A stretch of 6,099 nt of DNA from Oscillospiraceae bacterium (GTDB lineage: Bacteria > Bacillota > Clostridia > Oscillospirales > Acutalibacteraceae): NCBI GenBank assembly GCA_031283835.1, contig JAITBA010000139.1, positions 1 to 6,099 on the forward strand, read 5' to 3'. Under the pieces are notes generated by a model. The model worked only from the letters and a program-made list of their open reading frames with translations, was not told the origin of the DNA and ran no database searches. Below are positions 1 through 6,099 of this stretch, piece by piece; position 1 is the first letter of the stretch, and every line of letters begins with the position of its first letter. The position numbers and the translations under genes were made by a program.

Positions 1-157
1 CTATGCCACGGAAGTGACGGAATTCATCGACGCCGTGGTGAACGACACACCCGTGCCCGTAACCGCGCGGGACGGCCTGGAGGCTGTGCGGATTGGCATT
101 GCCGCCACCAGGAGCGCCAAAACCGGCAAGCCGGTGAAAATTGCGGAAATTATATAA
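1..157 (+). CDS. iolG: Inositol 2-dehydrogenase (Gfo/Idh/MocA family), C-terminal end only
   Basis: The gene enters from the left edge in frame 2 and stops at TAA 155-157, so only the last 51 residues are seen. They contain FIDAVVNDTPVPVT, then DGLEAVRIGIAATRSAKTG and a final KPVKIAEII. This matches the usual C-terminus of Gfo/Idh/MocA NAD(P)-dependent oxidoreductases, where a helix carrying 'DGL.A..IG.AA..S...G.PV' closes the substrate domain. The NAD-binding Rossmann fold and catalytic Lys/Asp/His residues lie outside the window. The specific call as inositol 2-dehydrogenase, which oxidises myo-inositol to scyllo-inosose, rests on the C-terminal similarity and on iolB starting only 19 bases downstream. 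A scyllo-inositol dehydrogenase or another paralogue of the same family cannot be excluded. It is likely cotranscribed with iolB. Confidence 0.75.
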   Translation, partial: YATEVTEFIDAVVNDTPVPVTARDGLEAVRIGIAATRSAKTGKPVKIAEII

Positions 158-163
158 GAATTT

Positions 164-170
164 GAGGGGA
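164..170 (+). promoter_or_regulatory. Ribosome binding site of iolB
   Basis: GAGGGGA lies 6 bases before ATG 177, a good Shine-Dalgarno match at normal spacing. It decides the iolB start in favour of ATG 177 over an in-frame TTG at 141, which would overlap the end of the upstream gene and has no comparable site. Confidence 0.75.
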
Positions 171-176
171 GCCGCA

Positions 177-1016
177 ATGGCGTGCCAAAGCAACGACGAA
201 TTTGGGTACCCGTCATTTGACGAGCACGGCGTAATGCCGCTGACCAACACCACGGATTTATACCCCCATATGCTGCAAAACATTACGGTGCTTCGCAAAA
301 AACAAGGGGAGGACTTTGCGTTGTTGCACCCCAAAGAAGAAATGGCTATTTTGCTGATTGAAGGCAGCGTTTCTTATCAATGGGGCAACCGCGACGTAAC
401 AGCCGCCCGGCGCGGCCCCCTCGGCGACCCGGCGTATTGCCTGCATGTGTGCCGCGGCACGCCGGTGCGTCTCCGTGCCGAAAGCGACAGCGAAATTTTG
501 GTGCAGCGCACCGCAAACGAACGCACTTTTGACCCCGTGCTTTATACCACAAAAAACACCCGGTGCGAAACCTTTGGCCAGGGGCAATTCGAAGGCAAAG
601 CGCAGCGCACCGTGCGCACGTTTTTCGACATCGAAAACGCGCCCTACAGCAACATGGTCTGCGGCGAAATCCTCATTCCGCAAGGCGGCTGGAGTTCCTA
701 CCCACCCCACATGCACCCGCACCCGGAGGTGTATTACTACCGCTTTGGCCACCCCAACGGCTTTGGCGCGTGCTTTCTTGACGACGCGGCGTATATGATT
801 CGCGACCGCAGCTTTGCCGCTGTGCCGGGCGGCAAATACCATCCGCAGGTCAACGCCCCGGGCTACCCCATGATGTATGTGTGGATGATTCGCCACTTCG
901 AAGGCTACCCCTGGACGGAGCGGAATTTTGCGCCGGCGCACCAGTGGCTACTAGAGCGTGTTGACACTAACGCTCAACGCCCATCTGCTGGCGGATTTTC
1001 CGCCGTTGTGCGTTAA
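177..1016 (+). CDS. iolB: 5-deoxy-glucuronate isomerase IolB
   Basis: This cytoplasmic enzyme of myo-inositol catabolism isomerises 5-deoxy-D-glucuronate to 2-deoxy-5-keto-D-gluconate, the substrate of the IolC kinase. The 279-residue product is close to the roughly 270 residues usual for IolB and has the duplicated cupin layout of the KduI/IolB family. The first barrel covers about residues 25-115. The second carries the diagnostic GGWSSYPPHMHPHPEVYYYR (170-189) and GGKYHPQVNAPGYPMMYVW (218-236). By analogy with KduI, the likely metal ligands are His178, His180, Glu184 and His222; this is inferred from position, and the spacing from His180 to Glu184 is one residue shorter than in KduI. ATG 177 is chosen because GAGGGGA precedes it. 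The gene follows iolG by 19 bases, so the two form an operon. Its 3' end is unusual: from about residue 259 (LERVDTNAQRPSAGGFSAVVR) the sequence is the left arm of a palindromic insertion, so the tail and stop codon appear acquired. The catalytic core is intact, so the enzyme is probably functional. Confidence 0.93.
   Translation: MACQSNDEFGYPSFDEHGVMPLTNTTDLYPHMLQNITVLRKKQGEDFALLHPKEEMAILLIEGSVSYQWGNRDVTAARRGPLGDPAYCLHVCRGTPVRLRAESDSEILVQRTANERTFDPVLYTTKNTRCETFGQGQFEGKAQRTVRTFFDIENAPYSNMVCGEILIPQGGWSSYPPHMHPHPEVYYYRFGHPNGFGACFLDDAAYMIRDRSFAAVPGGKYHPQVNAPGYPMMYVWMIRHFEGYPWTERNFAPAHQWLLERVDTNAQRPSAGGFSAVVR
951..969 (+). repeat. Left terminal inverted repeat, inside iolB
   Basis: CTAGAGCGTGTTGACACTA is the reverse complement of 1099-1117 except at one position (A at 955 here, where the right arm read inward has G). 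It is read in frame as the iolB codons for LERVDT and contains a perfect TTGACA at 961-966 pointing inward. No convincing -10 box follows at the right spacing, so I do not call a promoter. Confidence 0.85.
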
Positions 1017-1068
1017 TTTTTTTTGTAATACGAAAGTATGACTGCAAAAAAATTGCCTTGCCCGGCAA
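1017..1068. terminator. Possible bidirectional terminator at the centre of the palindrome
   Basis: On the minus strand, read from 1068 to 1046, a five-pair stem TTGCC/GGCAA with a six-base loop is followed directly by seven T, the layout of an intrinsic terminator for the large minus-strand gene. On the plus strand, a six-pair stem GGCGGA/TCCGCC with a TTT loop (990-1004) lies inside the last iolB codons, and T8 (1017-1024) follows 12 bases later, which is a weaker layout. The A/T tracts also pair with each other around the GAAA-loop stem (about 1025-1042), so the whole region can fold as one long hairpin in either transcript. The convergent genes make a two-way terminator plausible, but this is inferred from base pairing read by eye. 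Confidence 0.4.
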
Positions 1069-1098
1069 AAAATCCGCTCAAAATCTGGATATTTCGGA

Positions 1099-1117
1099 TA
1101 GTGTCAACACGCCCTAG
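1099..1117 (-). repeat. Right terminal inverted repeat
   Basis: TAGTGTCAACACGCCCTAG on the plus strand is the mirror of the arm at 951-969, with 18 of 19 bases matching. It ends 26 bases before the stop codon of the large minus-strand gene, so that gene is not interrupted by the element. Confidence 0.85.
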
Positions 1118-1143
1118 AAAAGTGACCGCCCAAAAGGCTGCCG

Positions 1144-4100
1144 CTATACTACCTGCGTATCCCCTAGCCAAACCGCAATATCGTCTTTGTGCCAGCCCGC
1201 AGGGTACTGTGGGCCGGCTGCTTTTATTTGTCCGTTTTCCATGCGCACACCCAGCAGTTCCTCCACCACGCAGCGCCAAAACCACGCGGCAGAACCGGTG
1301 TAGAGCGTCCAGCCGGCACGGCCTTCGCGGCCGGGCGCGCCCAAAACGTCGCCCGCCAGGGCATAGGGCTCGCCGCAGTAGCGCGCCATGCGGCCGGCGT
1401 CCTGGCAAAAATCGGCGGGGTTGAGCATGCGCAGCAGCGCGTAGGCCTCGTCGGTGCGGCCCGCGCGCAGCAGCGCCATGGCAAACCACACGGCCGCGTG
1501 GGTGTATTGCCCGCCGTTTTCGCGCACGCCGGGGGGATAATCGTTGATATAGCCTGCTCTGCGCCCCTGCCGCGCCGCCAAAAACGGCTCTCGCAGCAAT
1601 CGCAGAATGCCGTGTTCCCTGTCTAGCAAACGTTCCGCGGCGCTGTCTAGCGCCTGGCGAATTCGCGCCGCGTTGGGCGGCTCTTCGGCCGCGTCGCCGG
1701 TGCGCAGAATGCTAAACGCCTGGGGGAGAAGGTCGATGGCGCAGGGGGCGCCGTCTTTGCCGCCCAACGGCGTGCCGTCGTCCCAAAAGGCCCGCAGATA
1801 ACGATCGCCCGCCCAGGCGTGGGCTTCAACGCGCTCGTCTAGCCGCGCCGCCGCGTGCCGGTATTTTTCCTCAAGCGCGGGTGCCCCCATCGGCACGCAT
1901 AACCGCAAAAACCTACGAAGCGCGGCGCTCAAAAACATGGCAAGCCAAACGCTTTCGCCGCGGCCGGCAACGCCAACACGGTTCATGCTGTCGTTCCAGT
2001 CGCCGCCCAGTATCAGCGGCAAACCGTGGGGGCCCAGCAGGCCCAGGGCGCGGTCGAGGGCGCGGGTGCAGTGCGCCCAGAGGGTCGCCCGTTCGCCGCC
2101 CAGCGGGTAGCCCGCGTAGCGTTCGTGCGCCTCGGGTCCCAGGGGCGCGCCTTGCCGAAAAGGAATTTTGACGCGGAGAAAGGCGGTGTCGCCGGTGGCA
2201 AGGCAATAGTCCGCCGTGATATAGGGCAGCCAGAGATAGTCGTCGGCATAGCGGGTGCGCACGCCGCGGGTGACGTGCCCGGGCAACCGGTGCCACCAGT
2301 GCATCGCGTCGCCCTCGGGGAACTGCGCCGCCGCACAACGGGCGATCTGCCGCCTTGCAAGGGCCGGCTGTGTCATGAAGAAGGCCGACACGTCTTGCAG
2401 TTGGTCACGCATGCCATAGGCCCCACCGCACTGGTAATGCCCTGTGCGGCCGTAGAGACGCGCGGTGAGAATCTGGTGCGGCAGCCATGTGTTGACCATG
2501 GCGCACAGAGCGGGGTTGGGCAGGCGCACCCGGAGCGGGGTGTTGGCGGGCGGGGCCTCCTTCACGGCCACAAGGTGAGCGCACAGGGCCGCGTTGCGGT
2601 TTGCGCCCCAGGTGAGCGCAAAGGTTGCCACCGCCTCGGCCATGGGCGGAATTTGCAGCCGCCACCCCACAGCGGCACAGGGGTCGCCCTGGGGCAGCGT
2701 GCCGCCCGCGTGCCAGTTCCCGTGCCAAAACGCGCCGCGGTCCACGCACCGAATATCCGCGCCGCCGGTCATCAGCAGCGCCGCGCAGCCACGCACGCCC
2801 GCGTCGGGCGCGTGCAGCAGCAAGCCGTCTGGCAGCGCTTCGCCCAGCAGAGGCAATTGCGGCTCGCGGCCCACGCCCAGCACCGGTTCGGTGTAGTACG
2901 TTAATTCCGGCGTGAGCGTGCGCGCCGTTTGGTTGCGCAGGGTGATTTCGACCTGCTTGCACAGCCCCTTTGCGGGCACCCATGCCGTGATTTCATAGGC
3001 CAGGCCATGAATTTCGCCTTGCCAGCGCACGGCGGCAGGTGTCAGCTCGCACCGGGCGCCCAGGCACAAATCAAAAACCTGGTTGCCGAATTTTAGCAGC
3101 AGCAGCTCGCCGCGGTTGTCGCCGCAGGGGTCGTTTTCCCACGGGGTGAGCTTGTTTTCGCGGGCGTTCACCGCCCAGGTGCAGCCCAGGGCGCTGTCGC
3201 TGACCAGCGTGCCGAAGGCGGGGTTGGCCAGCACATGGCTCCACGGCACCGTGGGCGCCCCCTCCCGTTTTTCTATCACAAAGCGCCCCGGCAAAAATGT
3301 GCCGCAGCCCGTGTGCAGGGCTTTTTCGGTCTCCGGTTCACAAACCGGCCCGGCGTTTGTGGCCTGCAGGCACAAAGGCGGGGCGACGGGGCATTCTCGC
3401 GGGTGCCAGCCGCCTTCGCCGCCGCAAATGTGCGCGGCATAGACCGGCAGCGCTTCTGTCGCTTTTGCGTCCGCCCCGTTGAGGTTTAGCAGATAGATGC
3501 CTCCCTGCAGCAGGTGTGCGCAACGCTCGCGAACCAGAGCCTGGCGCAGCGCGGCCGTCATGGGCGTGTTATAATCCCCGCCCTCGCGGTAGCCGATGGC
3601 CAGCGCGCAGGGCACGCCCGCCGCCCGCAGCACACGGCACAGCCGCAGCCATGGCAGCACCGACGGAACCTCCTCCTCCCCCGCCAGCGACAGATAAAGA
3701 TACGGTTCCTCGCCCGAAATGCCCAGCGGCCACAGGGCTTTGCGCCGGGCCACCGCGTTTTTGCGGGCCGCCGTTTGCGCCGGTGCCAGGGGGGTGTAAT
3801 ACAGCAGGCGCGGTAGCACCTGTTTGGCCAGCGCCGCCGCCATTTCGCCGTCTCTAAAAGGCGATTTCCCCCCTGTTTCTGTGCCGCGCCGCTTGCCGTT
3901 GCTTTCCTCCCGCAAGTGCGCCAGCCGCTGTGAGGCCTCCATGCGCGAAATCCCCGCGCACAGCCACAACGAAAACGCCCGGCTTTCCCCCGCCTGCAAG
4001 GTGTATTCCACCGTGAACGCCCCACAGCAATCGCCCGCGGCGGGGCGCGCCGTCTGGGGTGCCGTCACGGGTGCCGCGCCAAAGAGAAGGCCTCGGGGCA

Positions 4101-6099
4101 GCGCGCGTTCGCGCAGCCGTTCGCATGTCGCCTCCGTAGTCATCCCGGCGGCAAGGCACAGGCTTTCGCCGGTTTCGGCACGACGGCGCAAAAAAGTTGC
4201 GATCCCCGTGCTTTCGTCGTAGCTGTCTCTCAAAAATAATTTTGAAAACGCGGGGTGCGTCGTCTGGGGCGGCGCAAGCCACGGCTCAAAATAGACCCAA
4301 AGCGCGCCCGCGGCGGTTTGCTTCGATGTGTTTTTTAGGGTGAAGCGGCGCTCTTCGGCGGGCAGACGGGGGTGCACCCGCACCCGCATGCTTGCGGCGA
4401 CTTGCGTGCCCTCCCCGGCAAACACCGCCTCCGCCGCGCTAAATTCGATCTTTGTTTTGCGGGCGTTGCCGTGCGGCGCGGGCGTGATAGAAACCGGGGG
4501 CCGGCCCTGCTCCCGCAGCAAAGGCAGCACGCCGCCGGGGTGGCGCAGCAGGTCGGGGTTGTGACGCAGCATGCTCACCCCGCGATAAAACGCGGCCCCC
4601 GCGCCGCAATCCGTCAGCACGCAGCCCCACTCGCCATTGGTGAGCAGGTGTGTTTTGGGGTTGGCGGGGTCGGCGGCGGCAAAGCACTCCTTCGCGGAGG
4701 ACACCCGCTCCCGTGGGCGCGGCGCGTCCCGCAATTCCACATCGCGATAAACAACACCCCGGTCGGGGATGCGCTCTTGTAGCAGATCCTGCACGCGGGC
4801 CATTTCGCTATCGGAAAAAAAGCGCTTTTGCAGCACGCCGTTTTGCAGTGTGTTTAGCGCCGCAAGCAGGCTCATGCCCACGTGGTGCGCCATATAGCTG
4901 CGCACCGCCGCATAATCTTGCCCGCAGGCCCGCGCCGGGGTGGCATCGGCGGCCTCATAGAACCCGCAGCTGCCCTGCAGTTCCATGCGCGCAAAGCGTT
5001 TGAGGTTTGCCAGCGCGCTGCGGGGCGCCAGCGGCATGGCCAAAAAGCTAGCGTAGGGTGCCAGCACCAATTCGTCGTCCAGGCCGCGGCGCAGCCCCAG
5101 CTTTTGCACGCCGTGGGCCTTGTATTGGTAATTTAGCTCCGCGTCAAAGGCATAAAACCCGCTTTCGCTAATGCCCCAGGGCAGTTGCCGCCCGCGCGCC
5201 GCCTTGGCCGCCCGTCCGCGCTGGCAATTGAGGCAAAAGCGCAGCGCCTCATATCCCAGCGTGCCCTTGGGCGCGGGCAAAAACAGATAGGGCATAAAAT
5301 ATTCAAACATGGTGCCTGTCCACGAAACAGGGCCCGCAAAGCGCCCCTGCCTTGCCAGCGTGCGCCCCAGCGCGCCCCAGTGCTTTTTTGGCACAGCCCC
5401 GGTGGCAATGGCGTAGCAACTGGTCATGCGCGCCTCGCTCATGAGCAGGTCGTAGTAGGACTGGGAGGGCTTTTGCGTTTGCAGGTCAAAGCCAATGTGG
5501 AACAACTTCCGCCTTGGGTGATACAGCGCGCGCAGGTCGCAGCCTTTCTCCAGCGCTTGCAGCCGGGGCAGCAACGGTGCCAGCGCCGGGCATTCGGGGG
5601 CATATTCCTCCAACCCCCGGCGCAGGGTGCGGATTGCCACGAGAAAATTGCCGCTGTCTACGGTAGAAACATAGCGGGGCTCAAGCGGGCGCAGGGTGCG
5701 GGTGTCGTACCAGTTGAGCAGGTGACCGTTCCAGGTTTCGAGCTGGTCAATGCTTGCAAGCGTGCGGCCAAGGCGCAGAGCCAGGCCGTCGCTGTCAATC
5801 AAACGCAGGTCTCGCGCGGCCAGCACGCACAAAAGATAGAGCCCCAGGTTGGTGGGCGAAGAACGCGCCGCCACCCGGAACACGGGGGTTTCCTGCACGT
5901 TATCGGGCGGAAGAAAGTGGTGCTCCTCGGTGCAATACGTTTCAAAGTAATTCCACATTGCCGCGCAATAGCCTTCGATGGTGCCGCGCTGCGATTCGTG
6001 CAGCCGCGCATGGTTTTTGTGCCCCGGCTTGGCCGAAAGCGTCGAAAACAGCAGGTTCCCCAAAAAGAGCAGCCCCAACAGCCGCAGGCCCGCCCCGCC
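1144..6099 (-). CDS. Cyclic beta-1,2-glucan synthase-type protein (NdvB/ChvB/Cgs family), C-terminal 1651 residues
   Basis: The frame is open to the right edge (TTG at 6078 is internal) and ends at TAG 1146-1144. Full-length relatives have about 2800 residues, so the N-terminal GT84 glucosyltransferase and most membrane segments lie outside. Residues below are counted from the codon at 6078. A hydrophobic stretch (LLLGLLFLGNLLFSTL) is the end of a membrane segment. The family block with LPPDNVQE and SPTNLGLYLL follows at about 55-80, then STVDSGNF near 140. The glycoamylase-like domain (PF10091; GH189-type cyclisation) spans about 200-410, with LLMSEARMTS, SWTGTMFEYFMPYLF, PWGISESGFYAFD and YMAHHVGMS. 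A first GH94-type sandwich region follows from about 470. Then come ALWPLGISGEEPYL and a second sandwich with WAVNARENKLTPWENDP (about 967-983). The C-terminal GH94 domain has YGMRDQLQDV (about 1220), EGDAMHWWH, GGDWNDSMNRVG (DWND 1360-1363, the catalytic-acid motif of GH94 phosphorylases) and GWTLYTGSAAWFWR. In known Cgs proteins GT84 extends the chain, the middle domain cyclises it and GH94 trims chain length with phosphate. No symbol is given because the product in this organism is unproven. The promoter is off-window. Confidence 0.9.
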   Translation of the reverse strand, partial: GGAGLRLLGLLFLGNLLFSTLSAKPGHKNHARLHESQRGTIEGYCAAMWNYFETYCTEEHHFLPPDNVQETPVFRVAARSSPTNLGLYLLCVLAARDLRLIDSDGLALRLGRTLASIDQLETWNGHLLNWYDTRTLRPLEPRYVSTVDSGNFLVAIRTLRRGLEEYAPECPALAPLLPRLQALEKGCDLRALYHPRRKLFHIGFDLQTQKPSQSYYDLLMSEARMTSCYAIATGAVPKKHWGALGRTLARQGRFAGPVSWTGTMFEYFMPYLFLPAPKGTLGYEALRFCLNCQRGRAAKAARGRQLPWGISESGFYAFDAELNYQYKAHGVQKLGLRRGLDDELVLAPYASFLAMPLAPRSALANLKRFARMELQGSCGFYEAADATPARACGQDYAAVRSYMAHHVGMSLLAALNTLQNGVLQKRFFSDSEMARVQDLLQERIPDRGVVYRDVELRDAPRPRERVSSAKECFAAADPANPKTHLLTNGEWGCVLTDCGAGAAFYRGVSMLRHNPDLLRHPGGVLPLLREQGRPPVSITPAPHGNARKTKIEFSAAEAVFAGEGTQVAASMRVRVHPRLPAEERRFTLKNTSKQTAAGALWVYFEPWLAPPQTTHPAFSKLFLRDSYDESTGIATFLRRRAETGESLCLAAGMTTEATCERLRERALPRGLLFGAAPVTAPQTARPAAGDCCGAFTVEYTLQAGESRAFSLWLCAGISRMEASQRLAHLREESNGKRRGTETGGKSPFRDGEMAAALAKQVLPRLLYYTPLAPAQTAARKNAVARRKALWPLGISGEEPYLYLSLAGEEEVPSVLPWLRLCRVLRAAGVPCALAIGYREGGDYNTPMTAALRQALVRERCAHLLQGGIYLLNLNGADAKATEALPVYAAHICGGEGGWHPRECPVAPPLCLQATNAGPVCEPETEKALHTGCGTFLPGRFVIEKREGAPTVPWSHVLANPAFGTLVSDSALGCTWAVNARENKLTPWENDPCGDNRGELLLLKFGNQVFDLCLGARCELTPAAVRWQGEIHGLAYEITAWVPAKGLCKQVEITLRNQTARTLTPELTYYTEPVLGVGREPQLPLLGEALPDGLLLHAPDAGVRGCAALLMTGGADIRCVDRGAFWHGNWHAGGTLPQGDPCAAVGWRLQIPPMAEAVATFALTWGANRNAALCAHLVAVKEAPPANTPLRVRLPNPALCAMVNTWLPHQILTARLYGRTGHYQCGGAYGMRDQLQDVSAFFMTQPALARRQIARCAAAQFPEGDAMHWWHRLPGHVTRGVRTRYADDYLWLPYITADYCLATGDTAFLRVKIPFRQGAPLGPEAHERYAGYPLGGERATLWAHCTRALDRALGLLGPHGLPLILGGDWNDSMNRVGVAGRGESVWLAMFLSAALRRFLRLCVPMGAPALEEKYRHAAARLDERVEAHAWAGDRYLRAFWDDGTPLGGKDGAPCAIDLLPQAFSILRTGDAAEEPPNAARIRQALDSAAERLLDREHGILRLLREPFLAARQGRRAGYINDYPPGVRENGGQYTHAAVWFAMALLRAGRTDEAYALLRMLNPADFCQDAGRMARYCGEPYALAGDVLGAPGREGRAGWTLYTGSAAWFWRCVVEELLGVRMENGQIKAAGPQYPAGWHKDDIAVWLGDTQVV

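Larger units (their letters stand above)
951..1117. mobile_element. MITE-like palindromic insertion element (about 161-167 bp)
   Basis: The two ends form an inverted repeat: 951-969 and 1099-1117 match at 18 of 19 positions. The symmetry continues inward with equal spacing: 21 unmatched bases on each side, then a perfect 9-base repeat (GCGGATTTT at 991-999, its complement at 1069-1077), then T8 (1017-1024) opposite A7 (1046-1052), and a central stem around GAAA at 1032-1035. Both outer ends carry CTAG (951-954 and 1114-1117). The element could therefore be 161 bp running from GAGCGTG (954) to CACGCCC (1114), flanked by TA, or lie between CTAG duplications. No protein is encoded in it, which fits a miniature inverted-repeat element moved by a transposase elsewhere in the genome. 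The GRGCGTGTT ends recall some IS5-superfamily termini, but that link is from memory and weak. A purely structural repeat is the alternative. Confidence 0.65.

Noticed and set aside
141..176. TTG start at 141 giving a 291-residue IolB
   Set aside because: It overlaps the end of iolG and lacks a ribosome binding site, and its 12 extra residues do not look like an IolB N-terminus. ATG 177 has GAGGGGA at proper spacing.
258..941. 227-codon open frame on the minus strand opposite iolB
   Set aside because: It is a mirror of the iolB coding sequence with no family signature, and iolB is conserved along its whole length on the plus strand.
961..966. TTGACA as a -35 promoter box (also on the minus strand in the right arm)
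   Set aside because: No acceptable -10 hexamer lies 16-18 bases downstream in either arm (best about 3 of 6 matches). It may be a relic of an inward-facing transposase promoter.
1038..1424. 128-codon plus-strand frame starting inside the palindrome
   Set aside because: It has no ribosome binding site, its composition is that of shadow translation of the large gene's 3' end, and it has no recognisable motif.
2026..2904. 292-codon open frame on the plus strand, and other long frames opposite the large gene
   Set aside because: These are rich in Arg, Ala, Pro and Gly, as expected from the antisense of GC-rich coding DNA. They have no recognisable domain, and the minus-strand frame carries clear family motifs throughout.
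6058..6078. TTG at 6078 as the true start of the large minus-strand gene
   Set aside because: The frame continues open to the window edge with hydrophobic residues, and family members have more than a thousand further N-terminal residues, so the gene is simply cut by the window.

Overview
The window holds the end of one gene, one complete gene, a small palindromic insertion, and most of a very large gene facing the other way. The organism is probably a GC-rich anaerobic member of the Clostridia (Oscillospiraceae-like). That placement is an inference from coding style, the strong GAGGGGA ribosome binding site, the pairing of a myo-inositol operon with a large cyclic-glucan-synthase-type protein, and AT-rich intergenic DNA. 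No 16S or other marker is present to confirm it.

Left part (1-1016, plus strand): the last 51 codons of a Gfo/Idh/MocA-family oxidoreductase, best read as inositol 2-dehydrogenase (IolG). It is followed 19 bases later by iolB, 5-deoxy-glucuronate isomerase. The two belong to the same catabolic route from myo-inositol, and the tight spacing indicates one operon whose promoter lies upstream of the window.

Junction (951-1143): an imperfect palindrome of about 161-167 bp sits between the two convergent genes. Its outer 19-base arms match at 18 of 19 positions, and its centre is a small hairpin with a GAAA loop. It looks like a MITE-type non-autonomous insertion. Its left arm lies inside the iolB reading frame and supplies the last 20 or so residues and the stop codon of that protein. 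T-tracts on both strands suggest it may also end transcription from both sides.

Right part (1144-6099, minus strand): 1651 residues of a cyclic beta-1,2-glucan synthase-type protein (NdvB/ChvB/Cgs family), open to the right edge, so its N-terminal part is missing. What is present is the end of a membrane segment, the glycoamylase-like (GH189-type cyclisation) domain, two GH94-type beta-sandwich regions and a C-terminal GH94 catalytic (alpha/alpha)6 domain.

I see no new multi-gene system here. The palindromic element and its capture into the iolB 3' end are the observations most worth following up.
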